Positions 36,567 through 46,439 are shown, numbered from the stretch's first letter. The stretch is DNA of 64,000 bases from Accumulibacter sp. (GCA_024235715.1 JACKLW010000009.1:176540-240539), one strand, 5' to 3'. Numbers and translations: made by a program. Notes: generated from the letters alone by a model not told the origin.

Positions 36567-38795
36567 ATGCGAAACAGACCGAAAACCCTCGCCGTTGCCT
36601 TGCTCGGCATCGGACTCCTGAGCCTGGTCCCGGCAGCAGCGCTTGCGCAGCCGAAGAACCCCGAACGCAATGTCTATTACGGCGAGACGCATTTGCATAC
36701 CAGCTGGTCGTTCGACGCCTACGCATTTGGCGACACGCAGACCGGGCCCGAGGCGTTCTACCAGTATGCGACGGGCAAACCGACCTTGCATCCGGGCGGC
36801 TACCAGGTGCAGATCACCAAGCCCCTCGACTGGGGCGCGGTCACCGAACATGCGGAGTACATGGGCATGGTCCAGGAGGCCATGGATCCCGGGTCGCCGC
36901 TGCGCAAGAGCTCGCCGCTGCTGGCTCGGGCCTACGAGGAAGGCGTCAGGGCCGACGGCCTTCTCGCTTTCAAGGTGCTGTCGCTGGCGATCGCCAAGGG
37001 ACTGCCGATCAAGGAGTTCAGCGACCCCGCCGTCGTCGCGCCGGTCTGGAAGCGGATAGTCGACATTGCCGACAGGTACAACAAGCCGGGCAGGTTCACG
37101 ACCTTCGCCGCCTACGAGTGGACTTCGACCCCGGATTCCAGGAACCTGCATCGCAACATCTTCTTTCGCGATTCGAAGAAGGTGCCGCAAGTGCCGTTCA
37201 CGCCCCTGGACTCACCCGATCCAAGGGATCTCTGGAAGTGGATGGACCAGCAACGCGCGGCGGGCAACGAGTTGCTGGCCATCTCGCACAATGCCAACCT
37301 GAGCAACGGCATGATGTTCCCGACCGAAGTCGATCACACCGGCCGGCCGATCGACCGGACCTGGGCGGAAGCGCGGCTGCGCAACGAGCCGCTGACCGAG
37401 ATGAAACAGGTCAAGGGACAGTCGGAGACGACGCCGGGACTTTCGCCGAACGACGAGTTCGCCAACTACGAGGTCTTCGTCTGGCATCTGCTCGGCAAGA
37501 AGGGCCCGCCGCCGCACGAATACGGCAGCTACATCCGGCAGGCCTACAAGGACGGCGTTGCCATGGAGCAGGCGCGCGGCTTCAATCCCTACAAGCCCGG
37601 CGTGGTCGGCGGCTCGGACTCGCACGTCAGCGTCGTGCCCTACCGTCAGAAGAATTTCTTCGGCGTGCACGGCACCGTCGACGATACCATCGAAAAACGC
37701 ATCAACGGCGCCACGGTGCTCGGGCTTAACAGCCTCTGGGTCACCCCTGCCGGTCTGAGTGCGGTATGGGCCGAGGAGAACACCCGCGACGCGCTCTTCG
37801 ACGCCATGAAGCGCAAGGAGACCTACTCGACCAGCGGTGTGCGCATTCCCTTGCGTTTCTTCGGCGGCTGGGGCCTGGATGCCGGAATGCTCAAGCAGAA
37901 GGAGTGGGTGAAGACAGCCTATGCCACGGGCGTCCCGATGGGAGCCGATCTGCCCGCGCCGGCAGGCAAGGCGCCCTCGTTCGTCGTCTCGGCGACGAAG
38001 GATCCCGACAGCGCCAATCTCGACCGTGTCCAGATCGTCAAGGGCTGGAGCATCAACGGACAATCGTTCGAGAAGATATACGACGTTGCCTGGGCGGGGC
38101 CGCGCAAGCCCGATCCGGCCACCGGCAGGGTACCGGCGATCGGCTCGACGGTGGATCTCGGCAAAGGCACGTACACCAACAACATCGGCGCGGTGGAGCT
38201 GAAGACGGTGTGGACGGACCCGGCCTTCGATCCGGGCCTCGACGCTTTCTACTACGTCCGTGTCCTGGAGATCCCGACGCCGCGCTGGAGCAGCATGCAG
38301 GCCGTGAAACTGGGCAGGGTTCCCCCGAGCGGCAGCGGGTTCACTGCGGTCATCCAGGAGCGTGCGTGGAGTTCGCCGATCTGGTACACACCCAGCGCGC
38401 AGGCACGAAAGACCGCCAGACCTGGCCTCACCGTCGCTGATCTGAGCAAGCAGGGTGCAGTCGTGCTCGGCGATCAGCAGCTCAGGGAACTGGTCGTCGG
38501 CAAGACGGTGAAGGTGCGCAACACGGTCACCGGGCAGAACTTCGAGATACTCCACGGAACCACCGGCCGGCGCCTGATCACCGCAGTCGACGGGAAGGCG
38601 GCGGACCTGCGCGAGGCAGGCGAGATGATGCATGGCGGCGACCTTGACTACGAGATTCGCGACGGGCGTCTGCGCACGGACATCAACGGCAGCGAATTCG
38701 ATGTGGCGGTGTACAAGCTGGGTGACAGGTACCTGGCGGCGCGCAGCAACGAATTCGGCTTCGCCAACTACGAGGTCGAGCCTCTGAACGAATGA
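36567..38795 (+). CDS. DUF3604 exported protein
   Basis: This 742-residue DUF3604 protein has a signal peptide ending A-A-A-L-A-Q. N-V-Y-Y-G-E-T-H-L-H-T-S-W-S-F-D-A at about residues 35-51 resembles the first metal-binding motif of PHP-type phosphoesterases. Later His/Asp motifs include V-T-E-H-A-E-Y, S-H-N-A-N-L-S and G-G-S-D-S-H. These suggest a secreted metal-dependent hydrolase, but I know of no established substrate. The start follows AGGAG. It shares strand and an 83-base gap with the preceding FadL-type gene, so uptake and hydrolysis of one compound is a possible link. Confidence 0.85.
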   Translation: MRNRPKTLAVALLGIGLLSLVPAAALAQPKNPERNVYYGETHLHTSWSFDAYAFGDTQTGPEAFYQYATGKPTLHPGGYQVQITKPLDWGAVTEHAEYMGMVQEAMDPGSPLRKSSPLLARAYEEGVRADGLLAFKVLSLAIAKGLPIKEFSDPAVVAPVWKRIVDIADRYNKPGRFTTFAAYEWTSTPDSRNLHRNIFFRDSKKVPQVPFTPLDSPDPRDLWKWMDQQRAAGNELLAISHNANLSNGMMFPTEVDHTGRPIDRTWAEARLRNEPLTEMKQVKGQSETTPGLSPNDEFANYEVFVWHLLGKKGPPPHEYGSYIRQAYKDGVAMEQARGFNPYKPGVVGGSDSHVSVVPYRQKNFFGVHGTVDDTIEKRINGATVLGLNSLWVTPAGLSAVWAEENTRDALFDAMKRKETYSTSGVRIPLRFFGGWGLDAGMLKQKEWVKTAYATGVPMGADLPAPAGKAPSFVVSATKDPDSANLDRVQIVKGWSINGQSFEKIYDVAWAGPRKPDPATGRVPAIGSTVDLGKGTYTNNIGAVELKTVWTDPAFDPGLDAFYYVRVLEIPTPRWSSMQAVKLGRVPPSGSGFTAVIQERAWSSPIWYTPSAQARKTARPGLTVADLSKQGAVVLGDQQLRELVVGKTVKVRNTVTGQNFEILHGTTGRRLITAVDGKAADLREAGEMMHGGDLDYEIRDGRLRTDINGSEFDVAVYKLGDRYLAARSNEFGFANYEVEPLNE

Positions 38796-38846
38796 GCATC
38801 AGTCCCCGAAACCCACACGGCCGCTCCCCAGGCTGCCGTGTCAGCA

Positions 38847-39761
38847 CTAACCGCCTTCGTGGCGCTGGTGCAATGCGCTCTCGATTTTCTTGAGCTCGGC
38901 GATGCGGTCCATGCGTCCCGGCTTGATCAGCGGGCCGAGCGAATCGAGATAGGGGTGTTCGCTGTCGCGCCAGTAGATGCTGAAATCGCCGAGGTGGTCG
39001 CGGAAGCTCTTGAGCGGCTGACCAAGGCGCAGCACGCCGAGTTCGCGGCTGCGGCGAACGCGATGCACGTCGAGCTCGATGGGGATGATCTCCTCGTTGT
39101 TCTGCGCCTGGTAGAGCACGCGACCATCCGGTCCACAAATGATCGAGCGACCGCTGCCGCCGGTGTCCAGTCCATTGACGTCAAACAGGAAGCACTGGTT
39201 GATGGTGGCCATGGCGCGCGCGATCGCCAGTTCGTTGTCGCGGTCGATGGTGCCGGTCAGGGTGGGGTGAAGAATCACCTCCGCGCCCATGCACGCCAGC
39301 GTACGGATGGTTTCCGGGAACCACATGTCGTAGCAGATCGAGACCCCGAAGCGGCCGACCTCCGGTACGTCGAACACGCAGTATTCGAGGCCCGGTGTCA
39401 CGCCTTCCTCGTAGGGATAGAAGGGGAACATCTTGCGATAGCGGGTCACCACCTCGCCTTGCGGGTTGATGACCGAGGCGGTGTTGTAGATCTTGTCGCC
39501 GGCCTTTTCGAAGATCGACCCCGGCAGCAGCCAGATGCCGTATTTGTGCGCCATCTCCTGCATCTGCGATTCGAAATCGCAGGGAAACTCCTGTGCTGCA
39601 TAGGTCAGGGGGCCGTAGGCGCACAACTCGCTGAATACCACCATCTGCACCCACGGATAGAGGTTCATGGTGATGTCGAGCTTGAGCTTCATTTGTTCGA
39701 CGTTCGACTCGACTGCCGAAACGTTCATCTGAATACCGGCCACTGCAAAGTTGTTCAACAT
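38847..39761 (-). CDS. Nitrilase-superfamily carbon-nitrogen hydrolase
   Basis: This 304-residue enzyme has the Glu-Lys-Cys triad of the family. V-F-S-E-L-C-A-Y-G carries Glu, Y-R-K-M-F-P-F-Y-P carries Lys and S-I-C-Y-D-M-W-F-P-E carries Cys. It resembles aliphatic amidase and N-carbamoyl hydrolase branches. ATG 39761 has GGAGA upstream; the longer frame to 39869 is not family-like. It converges on the DUF3604 gene with about 50 bases between stops. Exact substrate unknown. Confidence 0.88.
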   Translation of the reverse strand: MLNNFAVAGIQMNVSAVESNVEQMKLKLDITMNLYPWVQMVVFSELCAYGPLTYAAQEFPCDFESQMQEMAHKYGIWLLPGSIFEKAGDKIYNTASVINPQGEVVTRYRKMFPFYPYEEGVTPGLEYCVFDVPEVGRFGVSICYDMWFPETIRTLACMGAEVILHPTLTGTIDRDNELAIARAMATINQCFLFDVNGLDTGGSGRSIICGPDGRVLYQAQNNEEIIPIELDVHRVRRSRELGVLRLGQPLKSFRDHLGDFSIYWRDSEHPYLDSLGPLIKPGRMDRIAELKKIESALHQRHEGG

Positions 39762-40396
39762 GTTTTCTCCGGGAAAAGGGGAGGCTGACGGGCCGGGAGG
39801 TCGTCGTGACCAGTCCCGCTGGCGGCGCGGAAGGAGGGCGTCCGTGTCGCCGGGACGAACGCCGCGCACGGCGGTGAGGAGTGCTGGCGCGCGGCCAAGG
39901 TCGTGCGCGCGCCGCGCACAGGCCGGCCATTGTAACAGGCCGTGAAATCAGTGCCCGCAGCGCTCGGCACGCAAGCGTTCCGGCCTCTTGCCAACGGGCG
40001 CGCGGCGTGACGCAGGAAGGAAGACAGAGCCGTCGCCACGAACGGGCGACCGTCATCTCTGCGGGTGGCCTCTGCGGCAACTGCCGCCCGGCAACGATTA
40101 CACGAATGTAATGTGGACGTCAGCCTGCTGTGCGGGGAGGCCATGCAGAATGCGCCACCAGATGCCACTTGCCCGTCCAATCCATTTCCCGGAAGCGAAT
40201 GCCCCCATGACGCCATTTCAACTCTCCTTTGCGCTTGCCCAGAAGGGAAGGGCAGGTTTTCGGCCCGGCGATGCGCTCGATGCCGGCCGGCCGGCCGGCG
40301 CGGCGGGGATCGCCAGCGCCAGGCCCATCCCCGGCGAGGGCTGCCAGCCGCTGCTTGGCGGCAGTCGTTGAGCGGCCGCACTCACCGGGCCCTTCC
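39762..40396 (+). other. Intergenic region before the RND efflux operon
   Basis: About 635 bases separate the divergent nitrilase and efflux genes. The region holds the CopR-type palindrome at 40097-40112. After it is a possible small frame, ATG 40150 to 40371 (73 residues, M-R-H-Q-M-P-L-A-R-P-I-H-F), with GGGGAGG nine bases before it and a final G-C-Q-P-L-L-G-G-S-R. It has no recognisable family and I do not call it a gene. The GC-rich 39870-40090 part shows nothing I can name. Confidence 0.4.
40097..40112 (+). promoter_or_regulatory. CopR/CusR-type operator before the RND efflux operon
   Basis: ATTACA-CGAA-TGTAAT is a perfect inverted repeat with the same arms as the box before copR (22343). 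It is 285 bases upstream of the outer-membrane factor gene. The shared arms with a different spacer suggest one regulator binding both. Confidence 0.75.
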
Positions 40397-41656
40397 ATGA
40401 CCAGCATGCACCGGCCGCTGCGCCGGGTCGCCTACCTGCTCGTCGTGATGCTGAGCCTGCCGGGACTGGCCGCTTCGCTGCCTCCTCCGCAGGGCCGGGA
40501 AGGCCACCTGGCGTTCTGGCTGGAGCAGGCCTGGCTGAGGAATCCGCAGGCGAAAGCGCTGGATGCCCGCGAGGGCGAAGCGCGTGCGGCACAGGATCTC
40601 GCCGCCGGTCTGACGCCTGAGCCGGGGTCGGTCAGCGTCGGCGCGCTCAACGACCAGCTGAACAGCAACCGCGGCAAACGCGAGCTCGCCGTCGAACTGA
40701 ACGCCTACCTCTGGCTGCCCGGACAGAAGGCCGCGCGCGAGGCCGAGGCCGAGAGCCGCTTCGATGAAGTCGGCGCCAGGCGCGCTGCCCTGCGCCTGCA
40801 ACTCGCCGGCGAGTTGCGCGAGGCGTGGTGGACGCTGGCCGCGGCACGCAATGCCGCGAGCCTGGCGGCGCATCGCCTGGAGACCGCGCGCGCACTGGCC
40901 AGCGAAGTGCGACGCCGCTACCAGGCCGGCGACCTGTCGCGCATCGACGCCAATCTGGCAGAGATGGAAATGCAGGCCGGCGAAGCCGAGTGGATCGACG
41001 CCGACAGCGCCCTGTTGCAGGCCGAGCACGCCTTTCGCGTGCTCACCGGGACACCCGCACCGGCATCGATCGGCGCCGAAGTGCCAGCCACCACCGGCCG
41101 GAGCAAGGCGGGCGAACAGGTGCCGACGATACACCCGCAGCTGACCGCCGCCGCTGCCGCCTCGCGCAGCGCCCGCGCCAGGGTGAAGGTCGCCGAGGAG
41201 TCGCGCCGGGCCGCGCCCGAACTGAGCCTGCTCGGCCTTCGCGAACGCGCCGACTTCAGCGAGGCCTATAGCGACAGCGTCGGCATCCGGCTGAAGATCC
41301 CCTTTTCTTCGGGCGCGCTGGTGCGCCGCGAAAGCTCGGCGGCGCAGGCCGAGGCCGACCAGAGCGATGCTGAAATGCAGCGCGTCGAGCAGCGCATCGA
41401 GCTCGACGTTGCGCGCGCCCGACAGGCCTTGCAGGCCGCCGAGCGTCAGTACACGCTCGCCGAGCAGCGCCGCACGCTGAGCACCGACAGCCTGCGCCTG
41501 GCCGAAAAGAGCTTTGCCCTTGGCGAAGCCGACCTGGCGACGCTGCTGCGCATCCGTGCCGCCGCTTACGATGCCGACACCTTTCTCGGTCGCCAGCAGA
41601 TTGCCCGTGCGGCAGCGATTTCGCGCCTGAATCAGACCCTGGGAGTGCTGCCGTGA
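40397..41656 (+). CDS. TolC-family outer membrane efflux protein, CzcC/CusC-like
   Basis: This 419-residue outer-membrane factor has a signal peptide of about 26 residues (V-A-Y-L-L-V-V-M-L-S-L-P-G-L-A-A-S). It is largely helical, with repeated Ala/Glu/Arg heptads (coiled-coil, about 60-230 and 260-415), as in the TolC tunnel. It forms the outer part of a tripartite metal efflux pump with the genes at 42203 and 43335. The start at ATG 40397 is weakly supported; it gives a normal signal peptide. Confidence 0.87.
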   Translation: MTSMHRPLRRVAYLLVVMLSLPGLAASLPPPQGREGHLAFWLEQAWLRNPQAKALDAREGEARAAQDLAAGLTPEPGSVSVGALNDQLNSNRGKRELAVELNAYLWLPGQKAAREAEAESRFDEVGARRAALRLQLAGELREAWWTLAAARNAASLAAHRLETARALASEVRRRYQAGDLSRIDANLAEMEMQAGEAEWIDADSALLQAEHAFRVLTGTPAPASIGAEVPATTGRSKAGEQVPTIHPQLTAAAAASRSARARVKVAEESRRAAPELSLLGLRERADFSEAYSDSVGIRLKIPFSSGALVRRESSAAQAEADQSDAEMQRVEQRIELDVARARQALQAAERQYTLAEQRRTLSTDSLRLAEKSFALGEADLATLLRIRAAAYDADTFLGRQQIARAAAISRLNQTLGVLP

Positions 41657-41666
41657 GAGTGCTGTC

Positions 41667-42185
41667 ATGAAACCGTTTCTGGCCACCGCCTTGCTGACGG
41701 TCGCCTTTTCGGCCTTTGGCCACGGCGGCGAAGACCATGGCGCGCCGCCAGCGGCGCTCATTCAGAGCGTCGCGCCGCGGGCGAGCGCCGCCAGCGACGA
41801 CTTCGAAATCGTTGCCGTCCTCGAAGACCGGAAACTGGTGGTCTATGTCGATCGCTTCGCCAGCAACGAGCCGGTGGCGGGTGCCAGGGTCGAGGCCGAG
41901 GGTGATGCGAGCGCAGTGCTCGGCCTGGCGGGCGAGACGTCGCCCGGCACCTACGTCATCCACCTCGCTGCCGATTTTCCCGCGGCCAGACATCCGCTGA
42001 CCATCAGCATCGAGACCAGCGACAACGCCGACCTGCTGTCGCTGCTCCTCGACACCTCGCAGCCGGAAGATGCTGCGGCACACAGCCATGACTGGAGCGA
42101 GTGGACGGTATGGATTCTGGCCACCGTGCTGCTTCTCGCCGGCGCCGGCTTGCTCCTGCTCCGGCGCCGCCGGCAACGCCGATGA
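41667..42185 (+). CDS. Periplasmic metal-efflux accessory protein with C-terminal membrane helix
   Basis: This 172-residue protein has a signal peptide ending F-S-A-F and then G-H-G-G-E-D-H-G, a potential metal-binding motif. An Ig-like beta domain follows (about 45-115), then a short H-S-H-D-W segment. A C-terminal helix, V-W-I-L-A-T-V-L-L-L-A-G-A-G-L-L, ends in an Arg-rich tail. The same H-G-G-E-D-H-G motif opens the mature membrane fusion protein encoded next. It sits inside the efflux operon and overlaps that gene's alternative start. A periplasmic metal-handling role is inferred; I know no named family. Confidence 0.7.
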   Translation: MKPFLATALLTVAFSAFGHGGEDHGAPPAALIQSVAPRASAASDDFEIVAVLEDRKLVVYVDRFASNEPVAGARVEAEGDASAVLGLAGETSPGTYVIHLAADFPAARHPLTISIETSDNADLLSLLLDTSQPEDAAAHSHDWSEWTVWILATVLLLAGAGLLLLRRRRQRR

Positions 42186-42202
42186 TCCCGGAGACGAAGA
42201 AA

Positions 42203-43333
42203 ATGGACCTGCGCAGCATTCTCGTCGCAGTCACTCTGGCCTGCTTCGCCAGCGCTGCGCTGGCGCATGGTGGCGAGGATCACGGCCCGGACGACAAGGC
42301 CGCCAGGCCGGCGGCGGCCAGCGCCGGCATGCGTCAGCCGGCGTCGCCACAACGCCTGCCCGATGGCAGTCTGTTCGTGCCCAAGCAGTTGCAGCGGCAG
42401 ATCGGCCTGCGCACGCAGCCGGTGCGGGTCGGCGCGCTGGCCGCAACGGTCGAACTCAACGGCCAGGTAGTCGCCGATCCCGAAACCGGCGGCCGCGTGC
42501 AGGCGACGTTCGCCGGCAGCGTCGAACCCGGCCCCAAAGGCATGCCGGTTCCCGGGCGCGAAGTTGCCAGGGGCGAGATCCTCGCCTACCTGCGCCCGGT
42601 CAGCAGCGCCATCGAGCGGGGCAACCAGAAAGCGCAGCAGGCCGAGCTGGCGGGCCAGCTGGCGATTGCCGACGCGCGCGTGCGGCGGCTCGAGGAACTC
42701 GAAGGCGCGGTGGCGCAGAAGGAAATCGAGGCCGCACGCATCGAGCGCAGCGCGTTGCGCAAGCGCCTGGCCGCGACCAGTGCCAGCATCGACAGCGCCG
42801 TGCCGCTGCGGGCGCCGGCAGCGGGCGTGATCAGCGCCAGCAGCCTGGTCGCCGGTCAGGTCGTCGATGCCAGGGAGATCCTCTTCCAGATCATCGACCC
42901 GGCACGCCTGGCGGTCGAGGCGCTGGCCTACCAGGCGGGCATCGGCGCCACGCTGATTTCCGCCAGCGCCCTGTCCGAGCAGGGTGCGCTGGAACTGCAG
43001 TTCGTTGGTGGCGGCCGACAGATGCGCGAACAGGCGCTGCCGCTGCTGTTCCGGATCATTACCCCGAACTCGATGGTGGCCGTGGGCCAGCCGGTGAAGG
43101 TGATCGTTCGCACCGCGCACGAAATCGAGGGCGCCGCCGTGCCGCGTTCGGCGCTGACCCGCATCGGCGCCGGCGAGACGGCGGTCTGGGTGCATACCGA
43201 GGCCGAACGCTTCGTGGCGCGCCGCGTGCACCCGCAGTCGCTCGATGCCAACAGGGTGGCGATTGTCGACGGCCTGCACGATGGCGATCGCGTGGTCACC
43301 GAGGGCGCCGGTCTGCTGTCGCAGGTACGCTGA
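42203..43333 (+). CDS. RND efflux membrane fusion protein, CzcB/CusB-like
   Basis: This 376-residue periplasmic adaptor has a signal peptide ending A-S-A-A-L-A, then H-G-G-E-D-H-G. The hybrid-barrel and lipoyl-like half (V-E-L-N-G-Q-V-V-A-D and R-A-P-A-A-G-V-I) surround a coiled hairpin (about 150-200). It joins the RND pump to the outer-membrane factor. ATG 42203 has GGAG nine bases upstream; ATG 42182, overlapping the previous stop, is an alternative. The next gene starts one base after its stop. Confidence 0.9.
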   Translation: MDLRSILVAVTLACFASAALAHGGEDHGPDDKAARPAAASAGMRQPASPQRLPDGSLFVPKQLQRQIGLRTQPVRVGALAATVELNGQVVADPETGGRVQATFAGSVEPGPKGMPVPGREVARGEILAYLRPVSSAIERGNQKAQQAELAGQLAIADARVRRLEELEGAVAQKEIEAARIERSALRKRLAATSASIDSAVPLRAPAAGVISASSLVAGQVVDAREILFQIIDPARLAVEALAYQAGIGATLISASALSEQGALELQFVGGGRQMREQALPLLFRIITPNSMVAVGQPVKVIVRTAHEIEGAAVPRSALTRIGAGETAVWVHTEAERFVARRVHPQSLDANRVAIVDGLHDGDRVVTEGAGLLSQVR

Positions 43334-43334
43334 G

Positions 43335-46300
43335 ATGTTCGATTTCATCATCCGCGCCAGCCTCAAGCAGCGGCTGATCGTCCTCGGCGTCTCACTGTTG
43401 CTGATCATCTACGGCGCGATCACGCTGCGCCAGATGCCGGTCGATGTGTTCCCGGATCTCAACAAGCCGACGGTGACCCTGATGACCGAGGCCGGCGGCA
43501 TGGCGCCGGAGGAAGTCGAGCAACTGGTCACCTTCCCGATCGAATCCGGGATGAACGGCATGCCGGGGGTGACGCGCGTGCGCTCCGTTTCGGGAATCGG
43601 CCTGTCGATCATCTATGTCGAGTTCGAGTGGGGTTCCGACATCTACCGCAACCGGCAGCAGATCGCCGAACGCCTGAATCTGGTGCGCGATCAGTTGCCG
43701 CCGGGAATCGTCCCGCAGCTCGGGCCGATCTCGTCGATCATGGGCGAGATCCTGCTCATCGCCATTCCCGCCGACCCCGCCAGGGTCAGTCCGATGACCG
43801 TTCGCGAGTACGCCGACTGGGTGATGCGGCCACGGCTGCTGACCATCCCCGGTGTCGCGCAGGTGATCCCGATCGGCGGCGAAGTGCGCCAGTACCGCGT
43901 CGAACTGCGACCCGCACAGCTGCAGGCACTGGGCATCGAGCGCGAGAAGCTGGAAGCCGCGCTGCGCGATTTCGGCGCCAACACCAGCGGCGGTTTTCTT
44001 GAAGTGCAGGGCCGCGAATACCTGATCCGCCACATCGGCCGCAGCGCACGCATCGAGGATCTGCAGAACCTGGTGGTGACCGTCCGGAACGGCCAGCCGA
44101 TCCTTCTCAGGCAGCTGGCCGACGTCAAGCTGGCGCCGGCGATCAAACGCGGTGACGGCAGCTTCCAGGGCAAGCCGGCGGTGATCCTGTCGGTGCAGAA
44201 ACAGCCGGCCGCCGACAGCGTGCGGCTTACCCGCGAAGTCGAGAAAGCCATCGAAGAACTCGCCAGGAGCCTGCCCGAGGGCCTCGAAGCGCCGTCGTTC
44301 CTTTTCAAGCAGGCCGATTTCATCGAGCACTCGGTGAACAACGTTGCGGAGGCCCTGCGCGATGGGGCGATCCTCGTCGCAGTGATCCTCTTCCTGTTCC
44401 TGCTCAACGTGCGCACGACGATCATCTCGCTGATGGCCATTCCGGTCTCGCTGCTGGCCACGGCCCTGGTCTTTCGCCACTTCGGCCTGTCGATCAACAC
44501 CATGACCCTCGGCGGCCTGGCGATTGCCATCGGCGAACTGGTAGACGATGCGGTGGTCGGCGTCGAGAACGTCCTGCGCCGCCTGAAGCTCAACCGTGCC
44601 GCCAGCACGCCACGCCCGGTGATCGAGGTGATCGCCGCGGCCACGCTGGAAGTGCGCTCGGCGATCGTCTACGCGACGGTGATCATCGTCCTGGTCTTCG
44701 TGCCCCTGTTCGTCCTGCCGGGAATCGAGGGGCGTTTGTTCACGCCGCTCGGCATCGCCTACATCGTCTCGATCCTGGCCAGCATGATCGTCTCGGTGAC
44801 GCTGACGCCGGTGATGGCCTACTACCTGCTGCCGCGGATGAAACAGCTGCATGCCGGCGACAGCCCGCTGGTGATCTGGCTAAAGCGCGCAGACGCGCGC
44901 CTGCTGCACTGGTCCTTCGCGCGTGCCCGCGGCCTGCTGGCCGGCGCGCTGCTGCTGGTGCTGCTCGTCGCCGCCAGCGTGCCCTTCTTCCCGCGCTCGT
45001 TTCTGCCGCCGTTCAACGAAGGCACGCTGACCGTCAATGTGCTGCTCAACCCGGGCACTTCGCTGAGCGAATCGAATCGCATCGGCACGCTCGCCGAGCA
45101 ACTGCTGGGCGATGTCCCAGAGGTGACCAAGGTTGGCCGGCGCACCGGGCGCGCCGAACTCGACGAACATGCCGAGGGCGTGCACTACACGGAGATGGAC
45201 GTCGACCTCAAGGCGTCCGATCGCAGCCGGGCGCAGATTGTCGCCGACATCCGGCAACGTCTCGGCACGCTGCCAGCCGCGTCCAACGTCGGGCAGCCGA
45301 TCTCGCACCGCCTCGACCACCTGCTGTCCGGCGTGCGCGCCCAGATCGCGCTGAAGATCTACGGCGACGACCTCGACACCCTGCGCGGCCTGGCCGCCGA
45401 AATGCGCGGACGGCTGGCGAAGATCGCCGGGGTGACCGACCTGCAGATCGAGAAGCAGGTGCTGATCCCGCAGGTGAAGATCCACCTGGACTACGAGAAG
45501 GCGGCGCGCTACGGCGTCGCGCCCGGCAATCTGCTGCGCAGCCTCGAACAGATGATCGAGGGCGAGCGGATCACCGAGATCGTCGAGGGCAACCGCCGCT
45601 TCGACCTGCTGGTACGCCTGCCGGAAAGCGCGCGTGGGCCGCAGGCGCTGGCCGACCTGCTGATCGAGACGCCGAGCGGACACGTGCCGCTGTCGAAGGT
45701 CGCCGCCGTCGAGGAAGGTGATGGTCCCAACCAGGTCAGCCGCGAGAATTCACGGCGCCGCATCGTCCTATCGGCCAACACCGATGGCCGCGACATGTCG
45801 CAGGTGATCGCCGACATCCGCAGCGAACTCGCCGCCAGAGCGCTGCCGGACGGCTACTTCAGCGCGCTGGAAGGCCAGTTCGAGGCGCAGGAGCAGGCCG
45901 CGCGGCTGATCAGCCTGCTGGCGACGATCTCGCTGACGATGATCTTCATGGTCCTCTACAGCCGTTACCGGTCGGCGGCGCTGACCCTGATCATCATGGG
46001 CAACATCCCGCTGGCGCTGGTCGGCAGCGTCATCGCGCTGTGGATTTCCGGGCAGCCGCTGTCGGTCGCGGCACTCGTCGGCTTCATCACGCTGACCGGC
46101 ATCGCCACCCGCAACGGCATCCTCAAGATCAGTCACTACATCAATCTGTGCGCCTTCGAGGGCGAGACCTTCGGCCAGCACATGATCGTCCGCGGTTCGC
46201 TGGAGCGCCTGACGCCGGTGCTGATGACCGCGCTGGTGGCGGCTTTCGCGCTGCTGCCGTTGCTGCTCTCGGCCGACGCACCGGGCAAGGAAGTGCTGCA

Positions 46301-46439
46301 CCCGGTGGCGGTGGTGATCTTCGGCGGGCTGATCAGTTCGACGCTGCTCGACAGCCTGCTGACGCCGCTGATGTTCTGGCTGTGGGGCAGGCCGGCGCTG
46401 GAGCGCCTGCTCGCTGCCCATGACAGTGAGAGTTTCTGA
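43335..46439 (+). CDS. Heavy-metal RND efflux pump, CzcA/CusA family
   Basis: This 1034-residue proton-driven inner-membrane pump of the HME-RND family has TM1 at about residues 12-30 and then the P-V-D-V-F-P-D-L-N-K-P-T motif. The TM4 motif G-E-L-V-D-D-A-V-V-G-V-E-N-V carries acidic residues for proton coupling, and a second set of helices lies in the C-terminal half. CopR-type regulation and the neighbouring copper genes favour copper or silver, but the TM4 sequence alone does not settle the metal. The stop of the adaptor gene lies one base before the start. Confidence 0.94.
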   Translation: MFDFIIRASLKQRLIVLGVSLLLIIYGAITLRQMPVDVFPDLNKPTVTLMTEAGGMAPEEVEQLVTFPIESGMNGMPGVTRVRSVSGIGLSIIYVEFEWGSDIYRNRQQIAERLNLVRDQLPPGIVPQLGPISSIMGEILLIAIPADPARVSPMTVREYADWVMRPRLLTIPGVAQVIPIGGEVRQYRVELRPAQLQALGIEREKLEAALRDFGANTSGGFLEVQGREYLIRHIGRSARIEDLQNLVVTVRNGQPILLRQLADVKLAPAIKRGDGSFQGKPAVILSVQKQPAADSVRLTREVEKAIEELARSLPEGLEAPSFLFKQADFIEHSVNNVAEALRDGAILVAVILFLFLLNVRTTIISLMAIPVSLLATALVFRHFGLSINTMTLGGLAIAIGELVDDAVVGVENVLRRLKLNRAASTPRPVIEVIAAATLEVRSAIVYATVIIVLVFVPLFVLPGIEGRLFTPLGIAYIVSILASMIVSVTLTPVMAYYLLPRMKQLHAGDSPLVIWLKRADARLLHWSFARARGLLAGALLLVLLVAASVPFFPRSFLPPFNEGTLTVNVLLNPGTSLSESNRIGTLAEQLLGDVPEVTKVGRRTGRAELDEHAEGVHYTEMDVDLKASDRSRAQIVADIRQRLGTLPAASNVGQPISHRLDHLLSGVRAQIALKIYGDDLDTLRGLAAEMRGRLAKIAGVTDLQIEKQVLIPQVKIHLDYEKAARYGVAPGNLLRSLEQMIEGERITEIVEGNRRFDLLVRLPESARGPQALADLLIETPSGHVPLSKVAAVEEGDGPNQVSRENSRRRIVLSANTDGRDMSQVIADIRSELAARALPDGYFSALEGQFEAQEQAARLISLLATISLTMIFMVLYSRYRSAALTLIIMGNIPLALVGSVIALWISGQPLSVAALVGFITLTGIATRNGILKISHYINLCAFEGETFGQHMIVRGSLERLTPVLMTALVAAFALLPLLLSADAPGKEVLHPVAVVIFGGLISSTLLDSLLTPLMFWLWGRPALERLLAAHDSESF

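Noticed and set aside
40143-40400. A Cys-rich 85-codon frame after the CopR-type box.
   Set aside because: Its codon third positions do not follow the genome bias and it runs into the next gene; the overlapping 40150-40371 frame is slightly better, but also unproven.
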